DNA of 36,908 bases from Oscillospiraceae bacterium (GTDB lineage: Bacteria; Bacillota; Clostridia; Oscillospirales; Ruminococcaceae), in contig JAAVIE010000140.1 of the NCBI GenBank assembly GCA_014799325.1, forward strand, positions 1 to 36,908. The letters are read 5' to 3'. The notes below the pieces were generated by a model, which saw only the letters and a list, made by a program, of their open reading frames with translations, ran no database searches and was not told the DNA's origin. Shown here piece after piece: positions 25,410-34,246 of this stretch; the first letter of the stretch is position 1, and every line of letters starts with the position of its first letter. The translations under genes were made by a program, and so were the position numbers.

Positions 25410-26780
25410 GTGAACGAAGAAGAAAAAAAGTCAAAAACCGAAAAGATAGCCGCCGAAATTCTCCAGATGTCGAAAAATAAACTTCTGGTAAATATGCGGT
25501 TTATGGATATGTCACTCAATAGGATAAATCCCTCTCCCCGCCCCGATATTACTGCCTGTACCGCCTGTGACGGCGAGTCTTATGTATATGACCCCGTACA
25601 TATTCTGACTGCATATAAGGTTGAGGAAAACGTGCCTATACGCAATTTCCTCCACTCTGTTTTCCACTGCGTTTTCAAGCATTTTTTCATAAATACTCTG
25701 ATAGATCAGGAGCTGTGGGATCTTGCCTGCGATATTGCGGTGGAAAGCGCTATAAATGACCTTAATCTGCCTTATTTGAATATCCTGCGCGCAGGTGAAC
25801 AGATGCAGTTTTTTGAAAATATCAAGAAGAAAATAAACATCGTTTCCGCCGAAAAAATATACAACTATCTACTTGAAAAGCATCTGCCGCCCTCTACCGT
25901 GGAAAAGCTGTCGGTGCTGTTTAAGGGGGACGAGCATTTATTGTGGTATATGACCGAGGACGAAAAGGCAGGGCTTGGACTTGGGCTTCAAGGCGCGTCT
26001 CCCACCTCAATTTCCTCTTTGGAAAGGATTAGTATGCTGGCTGAAAGCTGGGGCGGTATCGCACTGCGTATGCAGACGGAGCTGGAGGCTTTCGGGAAGA
26101 GACAGGGCACGGAAGCGGGACTTTTGACGCAAAATCTTAAGGAGATCAACCGTGAGAGATACAACTACACGGAATTCCTCAAAAAATTTGCTGTCAGAGG
26201 GGAGATAATGAAGATCAACGTTGACGAGTTCGACTATAACTATTACACCTACGGCTTGAAGCTGTATGAAAATATGCCCCTTATCGAGCCGCTGGAGTAC
26301 AAGGACGTTAAGAGAATAAGGGATTTTGTTATCGCCATAGATACCTCGGGGTCGACCTCGGGAGAGCTGGTGCAGACATTTGTGCAGAAAACGTATAATG
26401 TGCTGAAAAGCACCGAAAGCTTCTTCACAAAAATAAATCTGCATATAATCCAGTGCGACGCGGCTATCCAGGAAGATGTGAAGATCACCACCCAGGAGGA
26501 ATTTGACCGCTATCTCAACAATATGGAGCTTCACGGAATGGGCGGTACGGATTTTCGACCTGTGTTCAGCTATGTTAATTCTTTGGTGGATATTGGCGAG
26601 TTTGAGAATTTAAAGGGATTGATCTATTTTACAGACGGTTTCGGCAGCTTTCCTGCCAAAAAACCGCCTTATGACGCCGCCTTTGTTTTCATTGAGGACG
26701 AAATGAAAGGGGCGGGCTTCAACAACTATGACGTTCCCTCTTGGGCGATAAAAATGGTACTCAGAAAGGACGAAATATGA
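25410..26780 (+). CDS. DUF2201-type VWA protein with putative metallopeptidase-like N-terminal domain
   Basis: A 456-residue cytoplasmic protein. The N-terminal region contains NFLHSVFHCVFKHFF (about 79-93), placed like the HExxH-type motif of putative metallopeptidases that accompany DUF2201. Here the glutamate position is serine, so catalytic activity is doubtful. The C-terminal VWA domain has a complete metal-binding (MIDAS) set: DTSGSTSG (311-318), GGTDF (T380) and TDG (408-410). Family members usually work with a MoxR-type AAA+ ATPase; none is encoded upstream here. Start at GTG 25410 after AAAGGAG. It is the first gene of the operon and overlaps the first LRR gene by 4 bp (ATGA), arguing for joint function with the repeat proteins. 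Confidence 0.85.
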   Translation: MNEEEKKSKTEKIAAEILQMSKNKLLVNMRFMDMSLNRINPSPRPDITACTACDGESYVYDPVHILTAYKVEENVPIRNFLHSVFHCVFKHFFINTLIDQELWDLACDIAVESAINDLNLPYLNILRAGEQMQFFENIKKKINIVSAEKIYNYLLEKHLPPSTVEKLSVLFKGDEHLLWYMTEDEKAGLGLGLQGASPTSISSLERISMLAESWGGIALRMQTELEAFGKRQGTEAGLLTQNLKEINRERYNYTEFLKKFAVRGEIMKINVDEFDYNYYTYGLKLYENMPLIEPLEYKDVKRIRDFVIAIDTSGSTSGELVQTFVQKTYNVLKSTESFFTKINLHIIQCDAAIQEDVKITTQEEFDRYLNNMELHGMGGTDFRPVFSYVNSLVDIGEFENLKGLIYFTDGFGSFPAKKPPYDAAFVFIEDEMKGAGFNNYDVPSWAIKMVLRKDEI

Positions 26781-28324
26781 TAGAGCTGTATAAGGAAGAT
26801 CCGCTTTATTTAGCGGTCATGCACAACGATATTCCGAAGATAAAAAGTCTGAAAAACAAGGGATTTACATTATCGGAGTTTGTGGTAAAGCTGCTTACCT
26901 GTCCCGTAGGGGGTGCGGCAAAGGTGGGTGAATTCACCCTGCCTTGGTATGGACATATAAAGGCTGTCAAGGGTTTGAGCGGTCAGAAGCTGATAGACGT
27001 TCTGCATAGGCTCACCGAGGAGCTTGGGGAAAAGATGTATTGTTCAAGCGCTTATGATTGGGAATACAGCAAGCGTTTTTATGAGCCTGAGTTGTTTGCC
27101 TGCGTGCTGGACTGCTTTGACAACAGAAAGATCCAAAAGAAAAAGGTCTGGACTTTCATAATAGAAAACGACCGTGTGGAGCTTATGGCTATTGCTGCGG
27201 AACACGGCTGGCTGAAAATGCCGAAAAAGCGTGACGAGCTTATAGAACAAGCTTCAAGGTTGGGTAAGACCGAGTGTCTTGCATGGCTGTTGGATTTTAA
27301 GGAGAAAACTGCCGATCTTGCCAAGGAAAAGGAAAAGGCGGAAAAAAAGCTGATGCGTGAGCTTAACGCCGATCCCAATTCGGTATCCGAGATCAAAAAG
27401 CGATTTGGTTTTAATAAGAAAGAGGACGGAACCCTTGCGGTTACAAGCTGTAAAAGAGGTCTGGGGAGCAGCTTGGAAGTTACCGTACCCGAGAAAGTGG
27501 GAAAGGATACTGTGACGGAGATCGGAACTTATGCCTTTTCTACATTCGCAGGAAGGCTTACCAAGGAATGTAACGAATTCCGTCATAATATCGAAAAAGT
27601 CAGGCTCCCCGATACCATAAAGGCAATACGGTCAAACGCCTTTTCTCACTGCGTTTCCATAAAGGAGATCAATATTCCCGACGGAGTTGAGGTCATTGAG
27701 GAGAGGGCTTTCAGCATGTGCAGGAGCGTAAAAGAGATGACTGTTCCCGATTCTGTGAAAAGCGTGGGGAAATCCGCATTTGCATATTGCCGAGCACTTG
27801 AAAGGATCAAGCTTCCAAAGAGTCTTGAGCAGATCCCCGGCGGTACCTTTGCGGACTGCATAATGCTTGAAAGGATCCAGTTGCCCGAAAAGCTTAAGGA
27901 GATAGGAAGATATGCTTTTAACAGATGCCTTGCCCTTAAAGAGATAGATATTCCCAAGGGCGTGGAGATATTGCGCACATACAGCTATAACCACTGTTAT
28001 GCGTTGGAAAAAGCGGTTTTTCATGAGGGACTCAAAAAGCTGGAAAAGAATGTTTTTGAGTGCTGCAAGAGCTTGAAAGAAGTTGTTCTTCCCGAGGGTT
28101 TGGAGGAGATAGGTCATTTGACCTTTGCGGGCTGTCTATCCCTTGAAAAAATATATCTGCCCCGATCACTCAGGAAAATGCAGAATTATACTGTGAATAC
28201 CGTAACGCCACAGAGCGTTTTTGACAACTGCCCTAAGCTGACTGCTATGGTGTATAAGGGGTCCTATTCGGAAAAGTATTGTAAGAGAAATAATATTCCT
28301 TATGAAATAAGAGAAGAAAATTAA
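26777..28324 (+). CDS. ankyrin-like/BspA-type LRR protein 1
   Basis: A 515-residue protein starting at ATG 26777 (MIELYKEDPLYLAV), which overlaps the VWA stop codon; the longer ORF-track start lies inside the VWA gene. The first third has ankyrin-like helix pairs (DPLYLAVMHNDIPKIKSLKNKG). A shared central block follows (EHGWLKMPKKRDELIEQA, then AWLLDFKEKTADL and a charged helix ending LNADPNSVSEIKK). From about residue 275 there are about eight 23-residue LRRs of the BspA/LRR_5 type (pattern IxIPxGVxxIxxxAFxxCxxLxx). No signal peptide or anchor, unlike surface BspA proteins, so it is cytoplasmic. Its N-terminal module is about 140 residues shorter than in the paralogs that follow, making it the divergent family member. 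Confidence 0.85.
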   Translation: MIELYKEDPLYLAVMHNDIPKIKSLKNKGFTLSEFVVKLLTCPVGGAAKVGEFTLPWYGHIKAVKGLSGQKLIDVLHRLTEELGEKMYCSSAYDWEYSKRFYEPELFACVLDCFDNRKIQKKKVWTFIIENDRVELMAIAAEHGWLKMPKKRDELIEQASRLGKTECLAWLLDFKEKTADLAKEKEKAEKKLMRELNADPNSVSEIKKRFGFNKKEDGTLAVTSCKRGLGSSLEVTVPEKVGKDTVTEIGTYAFSTFAGRLTKECNEFRHNIEKVRLPDTIKAIRSNAFSHCVSIKEINIPDGVEVIEERAFSMCRSVKEMTVPDSVKSVGKSAFAYCRALERIKLPKSLEQIPGGTFADCIMLERIQLPEKLKEIGRYAFNRCLALKEIDIPKGVEILRTYSYNHCYALEKAVFHEGLKKLEKNVFECCKSLKEVVLPEGLEEIGHLTFAGCLSLEKIYLPRSLRKMQNYTVNTVTPQSVFDNCPKLTAMVYKGSYSEKYCKRNNIPYEIREEN

Positions 28325-28372
28325 CTCGGATAAGAAAGTTTATTTTTAGAGGGAATTTTGGTAGAAGAAATT

Positions 28373-30484
28373 ATGACCGAGAGTGAAAAGAAAGTAATTG
28401 AGCTTGAGAGATCGGTGCTTTGTGATACGCCCGAGGAGCTGGACAAGGTCTGCAAGGAGCTTGGGGATATGTATGGGAGAAGTCGGGCGCTGGGGCTGGC
28501 TTGTCATTTCAGAGGGCTTGAGTGGGTGAAGGTGCTGGTGGGTAACGGCGTTGGGTTTAAGCAGGAGAGAATGCAATTGTTTCCGAGCCTGTGCTATATG
28601 AGCCGCCGCGGAGATCACTATTTTTCTATAAGCGATAATTTTATGTTCTGCCTTTTAGATCTGAAAATTATGTTAAGGAGATTGCCGCCTCAGCTTATGG
28701 AAATTGGCGAAAACGAACCGAGCGACCGTATGTTTGCATTTGAAGAGGTAATTAACGCTATTTCCGAAGAAGAACGGATCAAGTGCGTGAGGTATTTTAT
28801 AGAACTGAACGATAAGGAGATTTGCGATTTACGGGAGCTTTTGTACTATGCCATAATATACTGCGATTTTAAGGTGACGGAGCTTTTGAGGGAAAAAGGA
28901 GTAACTATCCCGCAAAGGACCTGTGAAATGATGCTGATAGGAGATCATACAGGTCAAACCCAGTTTTTTATTAACACTGCATATATGAGGGCGAAGGAGT
29001 TTGTTTGGACTATCGGTGAATTGTTAAAGGATATGGGGGAAAACAGTGTTATCGGCGGATATATCAGGGACATTGAGAGTTTAAAAGACAAATTGATCCG
29101 TGAACATGAACCCGAAGCATTTGAGTGCTTTCTTACTCATTTTGATATAAAAAGGATCAGTCAGAAGAAGATCATGCAGGAAATTATTTTGAGCGGAAGC
29201 CCTGCGCTTTTGGCGGTCTGCGAAAAGCTCGGCTGGCTGAAAATGCCCAAAAAGCGCGATGAGATGATACAGTTTGCGGCGGATAACGACATGACCGAGT
29301 GTGCTGCTTGGCTTCTGGACTTCAAAAAGCGTACCTCCGACCCTGCGGCGGAACGGGAGAAGGCGGAGAAAAAGCTGCAAAGAGAGCTTAATGCAGATCC
29401 CTTCTCCCTCACAGAAATGAAAAAGATGTGGGGTTTTGAAAAACGCGGGGACGGCGGTATCGTTATAACGCGGTATAAGGGGAAGCGAGACGAGATTCTT
29501 GTACCCGAGAAAATAGGCAAGGATATTGTAAAGAAAATTGGCAAAGAAGCATTTTCCCCTGCCGCGTCCCGACTTACAGAAGAACAGAAGGAGCGGCGGA
29601 AAAATATCACAAGGATCGGTTTGCCCAAAACGTTGGAGGTTATAGGAGAAAGGGCTTTTTATGAGTGCAGAGAGCTTGTTTCGGTACATATTTCAGAGGG
29701 AACGGAAGAGATCGGAGAGAATGCCTTTTCTTCCTGTCGAAACCTTTCCAAGATAAATATCCCTGTGTCGGTAAAGGAGATCGGGAAAACCGCATTTTAC
29801 GGCTGTACCGGTCTTAAGTCAATAGATATTCCAATGGGGATAACAGAGATCAGCGAGGGCTGTTTTGCAGGCTGCACAAGCTTGGAAAGGCTTGAAATTC
29901 CCTCAAACATCAAAAAAATAGGAGATTGGGCGTTCAGAAACTGTATTTTCCTTGAAGAAGCTTTTTTATCCGACGGGGTAGAGGAGATCGGCAATTTTGC
30001 TTTTTACCGCTGTATAAGGCTTTTGAAAATAAACATTCCCCTTTCGGTAAAGAAAATAGGAGGGAACGCATTTTCATGCTGTGAAAGTCTGGTCTCCATA
30101 AATCTGCCTGACGGGATAACAGAAATCAGCAACAGCACTTTTTCGGAGTGCGGCTCGCTGAAAACGGTCACGATCCCGCCCACTGTCAGGAAAATAGGCA
30201 GAGAGGCGTTTGCACGGTGCAGTTCCCTTGAAGAAATAAAAATACCCGAAGGTGTGAAAGATATTGGTCAGGAGGCATTTATAAAATGCGGCAGTCTGAG
30301 ATCCGTAACGCTGCCGAGATCGGTAAGATCAATGTGGTGTGTCGGCTTGAAGGGGTATAAGCCGAAAACGGTCTTTGACGGCTGTAATGATCTTACTGTT
30401 AGAGTGCCCGCCAGAAGCTGCGCAGAAGAATACTGCAAGGAAAACGATATCAAGTATACGATCATGGAGGAAGAAAATGACTGA
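28373..30484 (+). CDS. ankyrin-like/BspA-type LRR protein 2 (10 LRRs)
   Basis: A 703-residue protein. I chose ATG 28373 (MTESEKKVIELERSVL) because the paralogs start at the same point; TTG 28358 is possible. The N-terminal module of about 412 residues has ankyrin-like segments (RALGLACHFRGLEWVKVLVGNG; LLYYAIIYCDFKVTELLREKG; EKLGWLKMPKKRDEMIQFAADN), a lysine/glutamate-rich helix, and a first irregular repeat with an inserted RLTEEQKERRKNI stretch. Ten regular 23-residue LRRs follow (about 413-642), then a cap ending EEYCKENDIKYTI. It has the longest LRR domain in the array. No secretion signal. The gap to gene 1 is 48 bp and the next gene overlaps by 8 bp. Confidence 0.85.
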   Translation: MTESEKKVIELERSVLCDTPEELDKVCKELGDMYGRSRALGLACHFRGLEWVKVLVGNGVGFKQERMQLFPSLCYMSRRGDHYFSISDNFMFCLLDLKIMLRRLPPQLMEIGENEPSDRMFAFEEVINAISEEERIKCVRYFIELNDKEICDLRELLYYAIIYCDFKVTELLREKGVTIPQRTCEMMLIGDHTGQTQFFINTAYMRAKEFVWTIGELLKDMGENSVIGGYIRDIESLKDKLIREHEPEAFECFLTHFDIKRISQKKIMQEIILSGSPALLAVCEKLGWLKMPKKRDEMIQFAADNDMTECAAWLLDFKKRTSDPAAEREKAEKKLQRELNADPFSLTEMKKMWGFEKRGDGGIVITRYKGKRDEILVPEKIGKDIVKKIGKEAFSPAASRLTEEQKERRKNITRIGLPKTLEVIGERAFYECRELVSVHISEGTEEIGENAFSSCRNLSKINIPVSVKEIGKTAFYGCTGLKSIDIPMGITEISEGCFAGCTSLERLEIPSNIKKIGDWAFRNCIFLEEAFLSDGVEEIGNFAFYRCIRLLKINIPLSVKKIGGNAFSCCESLVSINLPDGITEISNSTFSECGSLKTVTIPPTVRKIGREAFARCSSLEEIKIPEGVKDIGQEAFIKCGSLRSVTLPRSVRSMWCVGLKGYKPKTVFDGCNDLTVRVPARSCAEEYCKENDIKYTIMEEEND

Positions 30485-32300
30485 GACCGAGAAAATTTTA
30501 GAGCTTGAAAGAGCTGTGTTTTTTGACACTCCCGAAGAGCTTGACAGAACTTGCAAGCGGCTTGGGAGCTTTGACAAGAGAAGCCGCGCCCTGGGACTTG
30601 CCTGCCATTTCAGAGGGCTTGAATGGGTAAAGGTGCTGGTACAAAACGGTGTGGTGTTCAAGCATATCGATATGCGGCAGTTTCAGAACAGATGCTATAC
30701 AACGCCTAAAGGGCAGCTTTATTATGCTTTATATGACGACTTTATGTTTTCTCTTGTAGATTCAAGGCTGCAGATAAGGAAAATGTCCTATCTTCAGACT
30801 AAAGATAACGATTTGGTTCCCGGAGACTGTATACGCGCCTTTGATAATGAATTTGACGCTGTTTCCCATGAAGAAAGAATGGAATGTGTAAGGTATTTTA
30901 CAGAGCTTAATGACAGCAATATCTGCGATCTGCAAAGGCTTTTGTACCTTGCCATAATATACTGCGATTATGAGGTCACCGAGCTGTTGAGGGAAAAAGG
31001 GATCACTATCTCAAAAAGCGCCCGTGAAATGCTGACAGGGGAAAATGAGCAGGATCATTATTTCTTCTGGTATTATTGCCTTAACATAAGATCTATGACA
31101 GCAAAGGAATTTTTATGGTCGGTGGAGGAGCTGTCAAAGGATATGGAGGAAAAGGAAAAGATAACTGTCACTGCGTGGCTTATGGATAATATAAAACCCA
31201 GATTCTTTTTTGAGCCCGAGGTTTTTGAGTGCGTTCTTTCCCGTTTTAATCCGAGAAAATTCAATCAGAAGCAAACCATGCAGCAAATTATTATGAAAGA
31301 GCGCCCCGAGCTTTTGGCGATCTGTGAAAAGCACGGCTGGCTGAAAATGCCAAAAAAGCGTGATGAGATGATACAGTTTGCGGCGGATAACGACAAGACA
31401 GAGTGTACCGCGTGGCTGTTGGAATTCAAAAACCGCACAGCAGATCTGAAAGCGGAGCAGGAAAAGGCGGATAAAAGGCTTATGCAGCAGCTTAACGCCG
31501 ATCCCAATTCCGTTACCGAACTTAAAAAGACTTGGGGCTTTGAAAAGTTAGAGGGCGGCGGTATCGTTATAACGCGGTACAAGGGTAAGCACACCGAGGT
31601 GGAAGTGCCCGAGAAGATCGGTAAGGAAGTCGTGAGGGAGATAGGCGAGCGGGCTTTTTCGCCTAACGCGTTAAGGCTCACAGAGGAACAGAAGGGGTTC
31701 CGAAGGCAGATAACAAAGGTTATTTTGCCCCGGACTGTGGAAGCTGTAAGAGAGGGGGCTTTTTACGACTGCGAGAGACTTTGCTCCATAAATCTGCCCG
31801 AGAGTGTTAAGAGTATAGGTGCAAGCGCATTTTGCGGCTGTAAGTCTCTTCCCGAAATAGATATCCCTTTGTCGGTAGAGGAGATAGGATTAAGCGCATT
31901 TTTGTGCTGTGAGAGCCTTGCTTCCGTTGTGCTGCCCGAGGGGCTAACCGTAATAAAGGGCGGCTGTTTTTCGGGGTGCAAGCTGTTGAAAAACGTGGCA
32001 ATTCCCTCTTCTGTTAAGAAAATAGAAAAGTGGGCTTTTCTGCGGTGCTTTACTCTTGAAGAGATCGTTATTCCCGAGGGGGTGGAGGAGATCTGTGAAA
32101 AGGTCTTTGCTGACTGCCCTGAGCTTAAGTCCGTTGCTTTTCCCGAATCCTTGAAGTCGGTCAAGAATTATAAGCGCAAGGGGTGGGAGCTTGAAACTGT
32201 TTTTGCGGGCAGCGAAAAGGTGACTGTTACGGTCAGCGAAAAAAGCTATGCCGAAAGGTATTGTAAGAGAAACAATATAAATTATATAACTAAAGAATAA
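30477..32300 (+). CDS. ankyrin-like/BspA-type LRR protein 3 (6 LRRs)
   Basis: A 607-residue protein starting at ATG 30477 (MTETEKILELERAVFFDTP), preceded by GGAGGAAGAAA and overlapping the previous gene by 8 bp; the ORF-track start at 30375 lies inside that gene. The N-terminal module closely matches protein 2, including RALGLACHFRGLEWVKVLVQ and KKRDEMIQFAADNDKTEC. LRRs begin near residue 415 and only six regular copies are present, followed by the cap AERYCKRNNINYI. The DNA around the central block is nearly identical to gene 2, which suggests recent duplication or gene conversion. Confidence 0.85.
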   Translation: MTETEKILELERAVFFDTPEELDRTCKRLGSFDKRSRALGLACHFRGLEWVKVLVQNGVVFKHIDMRQFQNRCYTTPKGQLYYALYDDFMFSLVDSRLQIRKMSYLQTKDNDLVPGDCIRAFDNEFDAVSHEERMECVRYFTELNDSNICDLQRLLYLAIIYCDYEVTELLREKGITISKSAREMLTGENEQDHYFFWYYCLNIRSMTAKEFLWSVEELSKDMEEKEKITVTAWLMDNIKPRFFFEPEVFECVLSRFNPRKFNQKQTMQQIIMKERPELLAICEKHGWLKMPKKRDEMIQFAADNDKTECTAWLLEFKNRTADLKAEQEKADKRLMQQLNADPNSVTELKKTWGFEKLEGGGIVITRYKGKHTEVEVPEKIGKEVVREIGERAFSPNALRLTEEQKGFRRQITKVILPRTVEAVREGAFYDCERLCSINLPESVKSIGASAFCGCKSLPEIDIPLSVEEIGLSAFLCCESLASVVLPEGLTVIKGGCFSGCKLLKNVAIPSSVKKIEKWAFLRCFTLEEIVIPEGVEEICEKVFADCPELKSVAFPESLKSVKNYKRKGWELETVFAGSEKVTVTVSEKSYAERYCKRNNINYITKE

Positions 32301-32329
32301 TAAAAAATCAAAAAATTAAGGTAGAAAAT

Positions 32330-34246
32330 ATGACTGTTGAGGAAAAGACAAGAGTTATTGAAAAAGCGGTGCTTTTCAGCACTCCGGAGACATTGGAGAA
32401 GCTCTTTGACGATATAGGAGCTGTGGATAATATGAACCGGGCATTGGGGCTTGCCTGCCATTTCCGAGGAGTGGAATGGGTGAAAGTGCTGGTTAAAAAT
32501 GGGGCAGTGTTTAAAGAGGGGAAAAAAGGTGTGTATAATGGCATACACTTTGATAATCCAAACGGTGTGTCCTATTACGATTATCAGAAGGATTTTTCTT
32601 TTTCTCTCCTTGACCCTAAATTTTGGATAAAGGTAATGACCCAAAAGTGGAAGGGAGAGGAAGGCATAGCCAGGGACAGTATATCAGCCTTTGGAAAAGT
32701 AATTGACAGCATTTCCGAAGAGGAAAGACTGGAATGCGTCAGGTATTTTATCGAGCTTAACGACAGCAGCGTCTGCAATCTGCAGGATCTTTTGTATTAT
32801 GCAATAGTACACTGTGACTATAAAGTCGTAGAGCTTTTGAGAAAAAAAGGGCTTACAATACCTCAGGTCGCTGTGGATATACTGATAAACGGATATAAAG
32901 CAAATATGGAGGGCGATTTTTGGTTTTACACCTTTAATCTGTCCGATATGACCGTGCAGGAGCTAATGTGGATCATAAGCGAGCTGTCAAAGGATCTGGA
33001 GAGCGGCAAGCTTATTACAAGCAATTATTATTTTATATATAGCATAATATATGAATTTTCGGAGGAGCCATGGGTCTTTGACTATATCCTCTCACATTTT
33101 GACAATAAAAAGATCAATAAAAAGAAAGCTATGGAGCTGATCATTTCAATGGAAAAGCCCGGGCTTTTGGTGGTTTGCGAAAAACACGGCTGGCTGAAAA
33201 TGCCGAGGAAGCGTGACGAGATGATAAAGTTCGCTTCTGACAACAACAAGACCGAGTGTACCGCATGGCTTTTGGACTTTAAAAAACGCACCGCCGATCT
33301 TAAGGCGGAGCAAGAAAAGGCGGAGAAAAAGCTGATGAGGGAGCTTAATGCCGATCCCAATTCCATTACGGAATTAAAAAAGCTGTGGGCTTATGAGAAA
33401 CGCAGTGAAGGCGGTATTGTCCTGACACGGTACAAGGGAAAACACACCAAGGTTATTGTTCCTGAAAAAATAGGCAAGGACATTGTAAGGGAGATAGGCG
33501 AGTATGCTTTTTCTCCCGATGCTAAACGGCTTACGAAGGAGCAGGCAGGATTGCGGCTTAATATAACCAAGATCGTTTTGCCCGAAACTGTTGAGGTTAT
33601 AGGAAAATATGCTTTTTGCGAATGTGAAAAGCTTTCCTCCGTAAATATTCCAAAGGCTGTCAGAGTCCTTGATGACAATGTGTTTTTCCGTTGTTTTAAC
33701 CTGATCTCCGTAAATATTCCAAATGGGGTCGGCAGTATAGGAGAAAACACATTTTACGCCTGTAAAAAGCTTTCGGAAATAAATATTCCGTCATCTGTAA
33801 CAGAAATAGGAACAAATGCTTTTAGCGGCTGTGTAAAGCTTACCTCCGCAGTTCTGTCTGAGGGGATAACAAAAATCAGAAACGGCTGTTTTTCAAGCTG
33901 TGAAAATCTGAAAAAGGTCGCAATTCCGCCCACTGTCAAAGAAATAGGAACTTTGGCATTTTGGGGGTGTTCGGAGCTTGAAGAAATAACCATACCCGAA
34001 GGTGTTTGTGAGATAGGCGAAAAGGTATTTGCCGACTGTCCAAAACTCAGATCGGTCATTCTCCCAAAATCGGTAAAGCTTATCAAAAACTCTGTGCTGA
34101 AAGGCGAGGGGACAAAGAATATTTTTTCGGAATGGTTCGTTTCGGAGTGCAAGGACTTGACTGTGACCGTGCCTGCCGATAGCTATGCAGAAGAATACTG
34201 CAAAAGCAATAACATAAATTACATCATTATGGAGGAAGAAAAATGA
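32330..34246 (+). CDS. ankyrin-like/BspA-type LRR protein 4 (7 LRRs)
   Basis: A 638-residue protein from ATG 32330 (MTVEEKTRVIEKAVLFSTP) with AAGG eight nt upstream. The same layout recurs: ankyrin-like segments (RALGLACHFRGVEWVKVLVKNG; LLYYAIVHCDYKVVELLRKKG), a central EKHGWLKMPRKRDEMIKFASDN block, an acidic-basic helix with AEKKLMRELNADPNS, and LRRs from about residue 414. Seven regular 23-residue repeats are followed by the cap DSYAEEYCKSNNINYI. No membrane segment or signal peptide. It ends in a 4-bp overlap with the next gene. Confidence 0.85.
   Translation: MTVEEKTRVIEKAVLFSTPETLEKLFDDIGAVDNMNRALGLACHFRGVEWVKVLVKNGAVFKEGKKGVYNGIHFDNPNGVSYYDYQKDFSFSLLDPKFWIKVMTQKWKGEEGIARDSISAFGKVIDSISEEERLECVRYFIELNDSSVCNLQDLLYYAIVHCDYKVVELLRKKGLTIPQVAVDILINGYKANMEGDFWFYTFNLSDMTVQELMWIISELSKDLESGKLITSNYYFIYSIIYEFSEEPWVFDYILSHFDNKKINKKKAMELIISMEKPGLLVVCEKHGWLKMPRKRDEMIKFASDNNKTECTAWLLDFKKRTADLKAEQEKAEKKLMRELNADPNSITELKKLWAYEKRSEGGIVLTRYKGKHTKVIVPEKIGKDIVREIGEYAFSPDAKRLTKEQAGLRLNITKIVLPETVEVIGKYAFCECEKLSSVNIPKAVRVLDDNVFFRCFNLISVNIPNGVGSIGENTFYACKKLSEINIPSSVTEIGTNAFSGCVKLTSAVLSEGITKIRNGCFSSCENLKKVAIPPTVKEIGTLAFWGCSELEEITIPEGVCEIGEKVFADCPKLRSVILPKSVKLIKNSVLKGEGTKNIFSEWFVSECKDLTVTVPADSYAEEYCKSNNINYIIMEEEK

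Noticed and set aside
26741-26776. Upstream starts given in the ORF track for several genes (26741, 30375, 23886, 16224, 18043)
   Set aside because: Each lies inside the preceding gene or upstream of the promoter; later starts have proper ribosome binding sites and match paralogs.
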